Shown: positions 12,901 to 23,219 of the stretch, piece after piece
Position numbering within the stretch: the stretch's first letter is position 1
Layout of the letters: every line of letters begins with the position of its first letter
DNA from: Ptiloglossa arizonensis
Taxonomy: Eukaryota > Arthropoda > Insecta > Hymenoptera > Colletidae
Assembly: GCF_051014685.1 (NCBI RefSeq)
Contig: NC_135058.1
Coordinates: 17,238,811-17,302,810, forward strand
Direction of reading: 5' to 3'
Length of the DNA stretch: 64,000 bases
Program-made: the position numbers and the translations under genes
The notes under the pieces: model-generated
Databases searched by the model: none
What the model was told of the DNA's origin: nothing
Seen by the model: only the letters and a program-made list of their open reading frames with translations

Positions 12901-13886
12901 TCGCTCGACGTATCTCCTTCGCCGATTTTAATCGGTCCAGGTATTCGTCCGAGACGGTCGCTCGAGCGTTACGGTTGAACTTTACGGATCACGGGCGTGG
13001 CTCTCGATGCGTTTCCTCGCGAAACGACTCGACGAATCACCGTAACCGCAATGTTTACGAGAGGCTTCCTCTCTTGCGTCGTGAATCGCGAATCGACGAA
13101 GAAAAAGTTTGGAGAGGGACCCGAGAGACTCGTCAACGAGGAGTCTCCCAACGAGATTTTAATTAGCCGTCATCGAAGAGATTGAATCTCAAAGAGCCGA
13201 AACCTCGAAGCGATCGCGACACTTTCCAAGTTCCTGCGTCTCGTTTCTCGTTTCTCGTTTCTCGTTTCTCGTTTCTCGTTTCGTTCGTTGGAGAGTGAAC
13301 GTCTCGTGGTCGCGATAAACGTTCGCGGAGCTAAATCGAACGGGACGGTCGTACGGATCGAAAAGGGTCGGAGGTGAAGTCGTTTCCGCGTAAAACGAGT
13401 CGAAGGAAAATCACGATCGAGGGGGAGAACCGCGCTCGAAAGAAATAGATGCGAATCGAAGAGTCGGAAGCAACGAGAGCTCGGAGCGAGTGCGGCATTA
13501 AGGCCGCGTGGGAGGGGGAGACGCGGCGGTAAAAACATTTGCTTCTCCGCAGGCTTCTACGAGAGCACGAGAGAGTTCGTAATGCGCTTCGATCCCTCGA
13601 GTCGATTTCATCGAGGTCGTGGTCAGCGGAGAGGAATCGCGTGTACCTGCTCCAACGACGTCTCGCCCCGGAAGACCAAGATGCATTTCCGGTTACCGCG
13701 GATATCGACATAGAGAGTTACGTTCTGTGCGCGGCCGCCGCCACCCGAAAGTATTGCGTCGAGGAGGGAAACGTCGAGCTCGTGAGAATCTTTCGATCGC
13801 TCTTCTGCTTCCTCCTCGCCGCCGCCTTTGTCTGCGTATTTTTCTTATTCGGCCGTTACGCGCCCGCGAAACATCGCGAACTGTAA
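4927..13886 (+). CDS. Fatty acyl-CoA reductase-like protein, active site missing (4 exons, 407 aa)
   Basis: Join 4927-5111, 8608-9084, 10655-10882 and 13553-13886. Each junction splits a codon after its second base, all introns are GT-AG and the frame stays open to TAA. FAR enzymes reduce fatty acyl-CoA to fatty alcohol with NADPH, usually at the ER or peroxisome membrane, for waxes, cuticle lipids or pheromones. Visible parts are a Rossmann start (residues 12-43, TGVTSDVG at 15-22), the central HAAG at 107-110, the PxALVRVP and PGF strands at 154-174, AEIIPID at 199-205, a hydrophobic segment at 266-292, a FAR_C-type domain at about 298-368 (APEDQDAFPV at 335-344) and a membrane helix at about 380-397. 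Typical FARs are about 500-530 residues. Here about 100 are missing between 110 and 135, including the catalytic Tyr-x-x-x-Lys, and the middle Gly of the nucleotide motif is Ser19. FAR family assignment is firm; catalytic activity is unlikely. It may be a retained dead paralogue or an early pseudogene. Confidence 0.85.
5112..8607 (+). other. FAR-like intron 1 (3.5 kb)
   Basis: The intron runs from GTACGA to TTGGTTTGCCACAG. Inside it I see CpG-rich noncoding sequence and a (CT)n run at about 6.48 kb. No open frame inside resembles the FAR blocks absent from exon 2, so the missing protein is not hidden here. The acceptor has a modest pyrimidine tract but gives a perfect codon join (CG + A, Arg62). 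Confidence 0.75.
6483..6509. repeat. (CT)n microsatellite, about 13 copies
   Basis: An uninterrupted CT run lies inside FAR-like intron 1. Confidence 0.95.
8608..9084 (+). CDS. FAR-like exon 2: middle and end of the Rossmann domain, internally shortened
   Basis: This exon encodes residues 62-221. Residues 62-110 follow the family closely (RFERLRQEEPEA, then DGLGLSKED, then VVLHAAG). After HAAGPHD the text jumps to TVFEFCQELPRLEV, which in intact FARs comes about 20 residues later, after the RFDE...N..GT block. After AVSS (130-133) it jumps about 80 residues to IFRHKGRIAES, the helix that normally carries Tyr-x-x-x-Lys. Lining up the R-I-A-E run without gaps puts Phe135 at the Tyr position and Gly139 at the Lys position; Lys138 is one place off. 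The rest (PVALVRVP, GPAYREPMPGF, KGSTAFVVGSG, AEIIPIDLTVNTL) is well kept. There is no frameshift or stop. The donor is GA|GTAAGT, a near-ideal site. Confidence 0.88.
9097..9145. repeat. Tandem array, 9-bp unit CGACTATCC, about 5.5 copies
   Basis: The array begins about 12 bp after the exon 2 splice donor, so it is among the first bases of intron 2. Copies are identical. Confidence 0.93.
9904..9967. repeat. Tandem array, 7-bp unit CTCTCCG, about 9 copies
   Basis: The array lies within FAR-like intron 2. One early copy is altered (GTTCTCCG) and the rest are uniform. Confidence 0.92.
10655..10882 (+). CDS. FAR-like exon 3: end of the Rossmann part and a hydrophobic segment
   Basis: This exon encodes residues 221-297. 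GALVYNAAPIGCTWNEVV corresponds to the FAR strand Y-N-x-x-x-G-x-x-x-x-T-W that links the reductase domain to the C-terminal domain. The following G-Y-P-S-F-G-F segment leads into a hydrophobic stretch (GLHWLLVLLFEWLPSVICD), as FARs have at this place. The acceptor is GTCGTAG|G and the donor AAAAG|GTAGAG, weaker than that of exon 2. GC-ending codons and the near absence of TCGA words set it apart from both flanking introns. Confidence 0.87.
10883..13552 (+). other. FAR-like intron 3 (2.7 kb)
   Basis: The intron runs from GTAGAG to TTGCTTCTCCGCAG. It contains CpG-rich noncoding sequence with no recognisable exon, plus a 7-bp array near 13.24 kb. The acceptor has a good pyrimidine tract and joins AG + G to give Arg297, continuing straight into the FAR C-terminal domain. 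Confidence 0.75.
13238..13282. repeat. Tandem array, 7-bp unit TCTCGTT, about 6 copies
   Basis: The array lies 270 bp before the last FAR-like exon, inside intron 3. Confidence 0.92.
13553..13886 (+). CDS. FAR-like exon 4: FAR C-terminal domain and membrane helix
   Basis: This exon encodes residues 297-407 and the stop TAA. LLREHERVRNALRSLE matches the start of the FAR C-terminal domain (x-x-K-x-x-K-x-x-x-x-L-E). LAPEDQDAFPV followed by IDIESY and TRKYCVEE are its most diagnostic runs, the family form being L-S-x-E-D-Q-x-x-F then I-D-W-x-x-Y then R-K-Y-x-x-K-E. The Trp of the IDW motif is Ile here. The tail FCFLLAAAFVCVFFLF is a clear single membrane span, followed by a short basic end, as expected for a membrane-anchored FAR with its catalytic part facing the cytosol. 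Confidence 0.88.
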
Positions 13887-14900
13887 ACGCGCTCGAACTT
13901 CGAACGCTCTCGCTTCGAGTATACATCGACGACGACCGATCATCGACGCGTATTCGGTTACGCGTTCGAAAGATCCGTGGATTCGCTTACTCCGCCGTAT
14001 CGACGGATCGTTGAACGTTTGAACACCTTCCGTCGCGTTTATCGAGCTCGTTCGCTTCGACGTGAAAGAAGAGGCGTTGAAAAAGAAAACCGATTCAACG
14101 TTTATCGCCTACAAGGACTCGGCGAACAAGGACGCGCCACGACAAAGAAATGCCGATCTCCTTGCAAACGACCACTACGTACCAGAGGTATACGCGTACG
14201 TACGTTGCCCGAAGATTTCGAGACTCCGAGTACGAGGGTTTTCTCTCTCGTTTCGAGCCTACGAACGAAAAGAAATTTCTCCGTCCGCGGATGCTGGGTA
14301 CACTCGAGCCGGAGAAGGTTCTCCGATCGAGGCTACCTCTGTCGCGCGCAAACGGAGAGGCGAGCCATACGCGAAAAAGCAAACTTTCCGCTCGGTGTGA
14401 TTCGTAAACGGGAAAATTACATCGAGGAGTCAAATATTTCCACCCGAGTTGCTTCGTTTCGAGTATCTCTACGAAAAAGTGTCTCCTTCGAAGAGCCGAT
14501 TTCGATCCGCTCTTCCTTGCGCGTTCGAGTCCTTTATTTTTACTTTCCGCGTTCCGAAGTAGCGCTCGTTCGGTTGCAGGTTTCTTTCTCGTTCCCTCTA
14601 TTGATATCATTTAATCGTTCGCTCGTGGTATTTCGAAATCGCATCGCGCGAGATGCGACGCGATCGCGTCTCGTACGATCGTCGTCGTCTCGGAAAGTTT
14701 CGACTTATTTTTCGTACGATTGGAAAAGCAGACGAAAGGTTCGACTTCGATACGGTTCGAGCGCAACATTCAGAGTCAATAGCGCGCGGTACGTACTATA
14801 TATCGACGAAAGTCGAACGAACCGGACATTTGTAACATTTTAATAAAAACTCCATCCACCCGATGAATTTTACTACCAAAAGTGTACTTGCGGCGAATCC
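13887..14900 (+). other. Probable 3' UTR and flank of the FAR-like gene
   Basis: The first canonical AATAAA I find after the stop codon is at 14842-14847, about 950 bp downstream. That would make the 3' UTR about 1 kb. A 288-codon Arg/Ser-rich open frame over most of this stretch (13977-14843) is composition-driven and not a gene. Confidence 0.4.
14842..14847 (+). promoter_or_regulatory. Candidate polyadenylation signal AATAAA
   Basis: This is an exact AATAAA in a short A/T-rich patch (ACATTTTAATAAAAACTCC), standing out in CpG-rich DNA. It is the first one after the FAR-like stop codon. Confidence 0.4.
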
Positions 14901-17706
14901 CGTGTTTCCGCAAAATCGAGAAGAAAAAGTTTCTCGGCGGTCGCGACTTGGCTCGGTAAAACGCGAAGTAATTTCCTCTCGAGGGAAGTTCCGCTTTCGC
15001 GAAACGAAGACATCGTTTACAAACGGAAGTCCGATCTCTTTTTCTCCCCTCGCTTTATTTCAAAGCCCGTTACAAATGTAACCGTACAATAACGCTAAGA
15101 TCTAACGAGTTAATTTGAACGCTGCTCTCGCCGAGCACGGTCAACGGTATTGCTCGAACTGCTGGCCGAATAATCGGAGGGAAAGTTTCCACAGGAGGAG
15201 GAAGCAGAAACGCCGTTCCGTTGTCTCTCCTCCTGCTCCCTTTTTCCTCCATCAATTATGCATTTCAAAAAGAAGATTCAAACGCGCCGCTTTAATTCGT
15301 TCCGGTTGACGTTCGCCTCCGTCGTTCCGCGCAACCTTCCGAACAGTTTACACCGATTTCTCGCAAACTCTCCTTCTCTCGGCTCTTCTCGCGCAATTTA
15401 CCTTCGATTGCGAATCAACGACACTCGCTTCGACGATTGTTCGTTTGGGAAAAACTTTCGGGTCTTCCGACAATGTAAAGGTACGTACGAACCAAGGTTC
15501 GAAAATATTAACGAACCTTTCTTTCGATCTTGGTAACTCGCGCGAGAAACATCGACGAGCTTCGAAACTCTCGAATAGCAACGTTGAAAAGAAAATTTCT
15601 CGCGAAACTGTTCGAAATACGTAGGAACCATTTTTTCGTATCCACGTGACGCGAGAAAATAATTGCAGGCCGACCTGTTTCGTACAGGATACTCCGTATA
15701 ATATAGTATACTACGCATGCTCGACCGTAAACTACCTTGTATATTTCCGAGCGATTTTGCTCGATCCTCGTGCTCGACTCTTTAGATTTTTGTCGCGCGA
15801 ACCGATGAATCGTTTCGTTTCCAAAAATAAAGGAAAGGGACCTCGCGAACATTGCGAACTGGAAACGGCTCCGTCCGGAACGTGGTAAGTTTCGCGCCAA
15901 CTATTTTTTTCGGAGATCGAAACGGGCCACATTCCGCGAAGACGGTAGGTAGAAAAGTATCGAGTAAAATTAGGTAAATCCAAAAATAACCGGGCAGTCG
16001 ATTCGAGCGACGATCGATGCCGAAAGGTCGTACGGAAACATATTCGACGAATACGTCGGTATTCGAAATATCGAATATACAAATATGAGCGCAGTCGAGC
16101 GGAGCCCGTGGCAAATATTCGTGAGAATCGTGCAAGCCGGCTGTACACGAGAGAATGCTATTCCGGTGAAAGTTTGCCGGAGAACATCCACCTACCTACT
16201 TGCCTTCGCGCAGAGCCAAGGAACACGTATCTCTCGCGTGTTTCCTCTTACGTAACGCGTTGCACCGAGCTGCGCTTATCGAGCTCGGCGATCCGCTGTC
16301 TGGAAAAATAACAAACGAACCACCGTGGCTCGGCAAATGAGTTTCGAACCTCTTCGCGGAAATATCGATGACTTCGCGACGCCCGGAAAACCCGCTTCGC
16401 GAACTTTCCCCTTTCACAGGATTTACTCTTTTCGCGCAGTCGCTGCGCAAGTCCGACGTTGCGATACGGAAGAGAAAATACTTTTCCGGGGGAAATTGCG
16501 TCTCCGTTTTCGAGCGCCGTTGCCACCGTCGATTCGAACTGTTCGACGAAATACGATACTCGCGTTAAACGGTCCGATCAGTCCGCGCGCTCGAAGAGTC
16601 CTTTGGACGATCGAAGAGCACGGATCGAAGAGCACGTTTCGCGATAAAGTTCGGTAATTCTATTCCCCGTCTTAAACCGCCTCGTAATATCTTTAACGCG
16701 GTAAAATTATCCTATTTCGCGTTATACAAAACCGAGAAAATGGTTCGGGCTCTCGGAGTCTCGTTATCGAGAAAAACTCGCAGCGAGAGATTAAAGTAAA
16801 TCGCGACATCGTATAAAATTCCCGCTGGAAAATAAAACGGTATGGTTAAAAATCATCGAGATAAAAGTATGCCGTGTAGCGAAACGTATGCACGCGGAAT
16901 AAAGTAATTATAAAATTCATGAAACAACCAGAAATTACCAACCCGATATGCTAATCAACGAGTTCTTACCAGCCGAGGAAGTAAAAAGTGCTTTTGCAAT
17001 TTACGTTAACGTCAGATTCGACGAATGGGTCGGATTCTGATACAATTTCTCGAAACGATATCTTTGGACGGTCGGTAAACGAACGCCTCGAAAGTAAAAC
17101 CGTAAACGGTAGAGTCGCGGAGAGAAAGCGACAACGGTTTCGGATTAAGGCGAACGCGCAACTACGCGCAACTACGCGCAAGTGGAACGTGGGCAGGTTC
17201 GAGTGGTTTCGGCTCGCGAGAGCCGAGCGTAATCTCCGAGCCGAAACGTTCCCACGGGCGATCTCGTTTTCTCCGCGAAGCACGCGAGGACGGTGCCTTT
17301 CGAGCGAGCACCTTGCGTACCACCGGATTACCGATTACCCCTCCGATGAATAATATTTTCACGTCGGACGGCCATTTTACGAACCGTATTCTCGAATCGT
17401 GCAACGATACGTATCAATCGCAAAAGATGGCGATCTTTAATATTCTCATCGACCTAACGAAGAAGCAATAACCCGGGCCGTTTCGCGCGCCCCTTTCCCC
17501 AACGGAAACTTGGTTCGCGTGACTGCACACACCAGGAGGCGCGGCACTGAGTTATGCTTTTAAAATCCTGTTACCGGTTGCGAGCGCGAAATTTAACAAA
17601 GAAACTTACAGATTAGTTCCGCGAGATATAATTGGACACGGTGGCTGGAACTGTGCCTCTGTAATAATAATTGGGGAACGCCTGTTCTACGAAACGAACT
17701 TCCACG

Positions 17707-17761
<55 letters not shown>

Positions 17762-20700
17762 TGCGTAACAGAGAAACGAGGAGAACAGTGCGAGATAGAG
17801 AAAGCGGAGACCGAGATACGAAGAGGAATAAAGAAAATGGAAGGAAAACGAGGGGCACGGAAGACGGATGATCAAAAGGTAGGAAAAGCTCGAAAGAGAG
17901 AAACGACGGAATGAAAGGGACACGGGTGAAAGTACGTATTCAATTTCATTGCAACGGGAATGAATAAGACGTGTACTATACTTTTTACATGTACACTGCT
18001 ACAGGAATGAATAAGATGTATATATTATTTACGTGTAGGAATTGCCTCTCCGGAAAAGTGGCTTACGCTGGCTCGCCTGCCACGACAAAATCCCACGTTC
18101 CAGGGGAGGAACATCAAAGGAGCCTCGGTAAATCCAATCGGCTCGCTTTATTTCCATAGAAATATTTTAGCGAGCGTAGCGAGCGTTAAGTGCGTCCGTT
18201 TCTTGAACCATGGGCACCCCGTCGATGAGCTTCGGCCGCGTTACCCGAACGAGCGCACCGTTTATTCAATTTCTCTCCGATGGGGTTTCGCGTGGGAATG
18301 ACGCGCGGGGCCACGAAGATTCGACGAGAAACGATTTTTCCACTCTTCGCGGCCTTATCTTCGAGCCCGCGAGTTTCCTTCGGTCGCCCACGCGCCTACC
18401 CGGATCGAGGGTAAAAATTATCATAACTCGGCATCTTTACGGAGGGAGTCTCTCCTTTAAAAACGTCTCTCCGTTGGCTCGAAAACGAATCTCGATACAA
18501 GCCACCGTTCCACGGGACGTTACCCGACGAATTCTCTCGGCTTTTTATTCGTTTCCGAAGATCGAACAGTTTGCCGCGTTACCATTTTTTCGCTGTACAG
18601 ACCGATCGAGCGAGAACGACTCGATGAGGAAAAAATCGTTGGAGCCGGCTTGGCGAGCCAGCGTGCTCGTTTCGGTCGAAGGGTAATCGCGGGTCGGTCC
18701 GGGTCGGTCCGGGTCGCCGCGAGGAGAGCCGCGCGTATCCCCGAACGACCTTCCTGCCCGAGAGGATCGCGATTTAGCAAAGATGGTTCAGCGAACGCGC
18801 AGAAATCGCGGGAACATCGACGACAACGCAGAGTTGTTCGGTCGACGGCTCGAATTTAAGCGGCTCGAAGACCAGTTACACCGAACTTTCCATCACCGGA
18901 GTTTCAAACGCAACCGGTGTTGCGGCCAACTTTCGTTCCAATTTCTTCCTCTCGAGACGTTCTCGAAAAACGGCAGACGAAGCCGGTGGCGCGAGAACGC
19001 TACCGAGAATCTTTAGCTCGCGTTCTTAAGTTTGCGGACGCTTTCCACGAGTTTCTATATACGCCGGAATAGCTTCGAAAACAAACGTTGCCGCGTTACT
19101 TTTCCCAATTTACCGCCAATTTTACTACGATACGGCAGAAGCAAAGATTACCGGGAAACACTTTTCTTGCGATCTTTGTACGTTTACTTTGGCAATTACG
19201 GTAATTAACGCGGAGCGCGATGTAACGTAAAATATAGCGCGATAAAATTACAAGGAGGATTTTAGATATTCCGTGGCACGGGCTTTTTAATTTCGGCAGA
19301 GTGTAATATTTCATAGTTTCAAGTACACCGAAAATATTACCGTTCGAGACGTTATACCGTTACACCGTGTAGAATTACAAAGAAGCGCGTTTCCGCGAAC
19401 AAGAACGAGGAATAACGTCAATTTCGTTATTCGTTGAAAATGTTTTCGGTCGAGTTCGATGCCTCGATTTTCCAAAATGATTTTAAATATCGGACGAACG
19501 ATCTCCATTGGTTACTCGAACCTACGTACGGCCCGATAAAGTGAAAACGATCAGCGGATCGATAGACCCGGCGCGGATTTCATTTTCTCCAAAATTTATA
19601 CGCAACTCCGAAAACAGAAATTTCTCCGTCGAACGATTTTCGCGTAAATTGCAACGTTAAAATGTTGAATCGATACGCAACAAACGCGTACAAACTTGGA
19701 AGCGGTACTCGCACCGTATAAATGCGTAACGTTGAATGCGCTTTCTATCGGCCGTTAAAAATCGGCATCCCCGTGAACCTCGAGTCCTCCCTGCACCGGC
19801 ATCGATCGCGGAAAAAATTCACCGTGGTCGCACGGAATCTCTCGAATCGTGTACGACCTTTCGAGATTACACGCTTCCGCTGTGAAAGCGATTCTTAAAA
19901 GAGGCACCGAATAGACCGGACGGAGCCTTGTATTCCCTGGACTTTGAAAAGTAGAACGGACCGGGAGAAGATTCGCCGAGAGTCGTGCCGAACCGAAGAA
20001 CAAGAACTCGGTCTATTCGTCGGCGCATCCCCGACAAGAGTTTTCCATCGGTTGCCTCGTTTCGGTATCTCCGGGACAACGCGGTTCGCTCCGAACGGCC
20101 CGGTATTAATCGGAGGAAGCGGAAGCTCTATTATTTGCGATCTTCGTTCCACGTGATCCCTCGACACGGCGGGGATCACTTTGTTTCCTCTTCCGCCGTT
20201 CCTGCAACGGTGTTCCCGAGGAAATAGAATCGTCACCGACACGATTAATCTACCAATTACAATGGAACAGCCAGCCAATTCGGCCCGGCGCGGCGCGGCG
20301 CCGCGTTTGGTAATCGTTTCCCCGTAGCCCGCAAGAAAACGGATCCGAAACGAATCGGAGGAACAATCGCGCCGGCAATAATTCACCGAATATTCGAGAA
20401 CCGCACGGGAGGGTATCCCGCGACGCTTCGGGTGCAACCCGAACGGAGACGAATCTTCTCGAGGAAGCGAGTCGAAAGTAAGAAAGATACCGTTTTTTCG
20501 TACGAGCTTTCGGTAAAGAAAGGGACGAATTCGAAAGTTAATTACGATTCGAAGGTGGAACGTTTTACGAGTTCGCGTATTTCGAAGAATCGGCTGCCTC
20601 GGGATCGAAGCGCCTCGCGAAGAAGAGGAAGGAAATGGTCGGTCCAGGACGGTTATCGGTCGCGCGTAACGCGAGATATTTTCGATCTTTCCCGTTATTT

Positions 20701-22140
20701 TCACCGGAAGCGCGTAAGCTCGTATCGAACGAGTTCGCTAATGGGAAGATCGGAGAGTCGCCGGTGGAGTGTATAAAGCAAACTTACTACACGCGAAAAT
20801 TCTTCCTGGAAACACATTTCCTCCGAGCTCTTCTACAAATTTCTTCGTTTCGACTTTAATCGCTACTAAATCTCCCGTTTCCCGAGAGCCCAGGCTCGAA
20901 AACAAAACGAAAGACATTCGATGCTGGGACTTTGCCGCGAGTTTCTTCGAAAACACGCTCGGTGTAATCTCGTCGATCCACGGGTTTAATAGCGCGGAAG
21001 ATCTTATCGAAAATAACGCAACGAGCTCGCCAACTTCAAAGACCCAGTTAACGTTTTCACGGTGAAACTCCCTTCCCTTGTTTCGTTCGGTGAACGAAAT
21101 CGTTTCGAGATTTCCGATACCTTCGGCGAGTCGAGATCCTCGGCTGGAGAGATTCGCGATTCCGTTTAATTACTATCCGCAAACTGCAAAGGTCGCTGGA
21201 AGGAGGACGGATACCGTCGTCCGTAACGCGCGTTACGATCGTCTTACGGGAAATAGCCGTTGCGAACGAGACGAGTCCACCGAGTTATTTTCCCTCGAAC
21301 GAACCATTTTTCTTCCCTTTGCCAGGAGGGCGCCGACCGGCTATACTTTCTCCACGGATGGAACGAAAGAATTTCACTCGCTTCGCGTCTCCGTTGCATC
21401 CGCGACGCAAACGATCGAGCGGAATGTGCGTAAAAATTCGAAGAAAAATATATTCACGAGTGACGCGTCTCAACGCGCGATCGCGTCGATGCGAAGTTAC
21501 GATTATTTAGCAAAATTGAATCGTTACTTTGTTCTCAAGGGAGGAGAGACGCGCGTTCGCACGTTCCCCGAAACGCGTTCGCGTTTCATGGCTCGAAACG
21601 AATATCGCGCGAAAAATTTGATTACGCGCCGCGTTTCGCGTAGCTTCTCCGCGCTCCCTGTACAACGACCAGGGAAACGAAGATGGACGTAACGAAGAAA
21701 TGCAGCGGCAAAATGGAAAGAGGGTAAGAGAATGGAACACGATCCCCCGTGTAGAAGCGAAAGAAGACAAAGCGGACGAAAAGCTCGTACGAATACGAAT
21801 GGAGGAAACGTTACGGAAAAAGCGATGCGTTCGCAACCGCACGCCTCCCCGGAAGGGTACGGTGTTGTCGATCGGGACGCGCGTACAGGGATATTTTCAA
21901 CGGAACAGGGTTTCTCAACTCGGGCCGATAGCGTTTACCTGGGTCACCGACGTCTCGACGCGCGCCCAATTACGAAGGGACGAACGATAAGTAAAATAGA
22001 GCCGAGAACCAAATCCTCCCGCGAACGCCGAATCAGCGTTTCTCTCTTCGAGGACTCGGGAACGAAGAACGTAACAGTTTCCACGCTCGGGGTGTACCGT
22101 TCGAAACGGATCGCTCGACTACTTTTCCAGAGCTACTCCT
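14901..22140. other. Intergenic, no gene recognised
   Basis: The sequence is CpG-rich noncoding. It holds a GGCT microsatellite (17.7 kb). Two stretches with fewer CpG words, about 17480-17700 and 20225-20420, may be conserved noncoding elements. The second includes a perfect 12-bp GC palindrome (20294-20305) and a TTTGGTAATCG motif beside it. No open frame matches a family I know. Confidence 0.5.
17707..17760. repeat. (GGCT)n microsatellite, about 13 copies
   Basis: This is a near-perfect tetranucleotide run whose last full copy is changed to GACT. Translated in frame it gives Trp-Leu-Ala-Gly on one strand and Ser-Gln-Pro-Ala on the other, which explains the odd repetitive peptides there. 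Confidence 0.96.
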
Positions 22141-22199
22141 CCTTAATTTTCGTCCGCTAAACGGAATCGTGTAGTTTCCGTTTTGGAAATATTCGTCGA

Positions 22200-22650
22200 A
22201 AGTTTACCGATCCCCGATCCGGTCCGGTTCGAGGGGCCGGATTTCCGAGACGGCTTGGGAAACGCTGTCGTCGAAGGAGCCCGTATCCGTTGCGCGGGAC
22301 GAGCGAACAGACACGGTCCCACCGAAGCCACGCGAGCGTCTACGCAAAGGTAAACCGCGCGAGAGGGTTGAGGCGTATGAAAGAGTAATGCAGCCGCTGC
22401 TCTCGATCGACGGGGGAGAAGGGCCAAAGCGGTAAGAGGAGGAGGAGGAGGAGGAGGAGGAGGAGGAGGAGGAGGGTGGCGCATAAGTTATAGTTGGCAT
22501 TGTACAAGACCCTCGGGCAAAGTTGCGCGAATCCGAAGAGGGTGCAGGCTCCAGACTCCTCCAGAAGCTAAGCAGCTTTTCCCATTCCCGAGCAAGCCGC
22601 GTGCGAGCCACGGACGCGTCGGTTAATCTACACCCTCGCCGCGTTAAGCT
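22200..22650. promoter_or_regulatory. GC-rich island with few TCGA words; possible promoter or conserved element
   Basis: Unlike its flanks, this segment is G-rich, poor in TCGA and AT-poor, and is interrupted by a (GGA)n run. Right after the run is GCGCATAAGTTATAGTTGG, a TATA-like patch. On the minus strand one frame stays open for 135 codons, but the GGA run reads as poly-Ser in it and poly-Pro in the next frame. Coding is possible but unsupported; a promoter or an untranslated exon fits as well. Confidence 0.25.
22435..22475. repeat. (GGA)n microsatellite, about 13 copies
   Basis: This is a pure purine trinucleotide run within the GC-rich island. Confidence 0.95.
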
Positions 22651-23185
22651 AAGCTTTTTTACCGGTCTCTTTTTCTCTCTCGCTATCCGGAGGACGGCTG
22701 TCGACGAGAAGACCGCGTTACCGCTCCCCTTCCTCCCTACGCCGAGTCGCTCGGAAACCGCTATACCTTAATTGAAAATCCTCCTTTACGCGCTCGGGCT
22801 CGATGCCCAAGACGGAGTTTCGCTCCTCGTGTTTTCCGCCTCTTGAATTTTCGCCAGGGCGATACCCGTACAGCCAGTGCGTCCCGTCGATTCTCTCGCG
22901 CTGATTTTTTTCTCCTCCGCGAGCGTAAATCCTCTCCCGAAAAGTAACCCGAATCTCCGACGACGGTATTCGGTACGGACGAACGGACGATTGATCTCTC
23001 GGGGAAAATCAATGGTCGTTGAAACGAGTTTTTCACTCGTCCGGAAAGCCGTATCTGCGAAACGTTGTCTTTCCCGTGGAAAATTATGGACAATTTTACC
23101 GCCGCGAACGACTCCTTCGATAAAAATGTTTGCACGAAATGTAAATCGTGACGAAGCTCGAGCGTCGAGAGTCGCGAGGCGGGTG

Positions 23186-23219
23186 TCCGGGAGTCCGGGA
23201 GTCCGGGAGTCCGGGAGTC
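23186..23219. repeat. Tandem array, 8-bp unit GTCCGGGA, about 4 copies
   Basis: Identical copies in noncoding DNA. Confidence 0.9.

Noticed and set aside
13977..14843. 288-codon + frame right after the FAR-like stop
   Set aside because: It lies in the probable 3' UTR, is Arg/Ser-rich and is matched by a 171-codon minus-strand frame over the same DNA.
22204..22611. 135-codon minus-strand frame with a poly-Ser run
   Set aside because: The run is a (GGA)n microsatellite and another frame reads it as poly-Pro. No motif or splice evidence.
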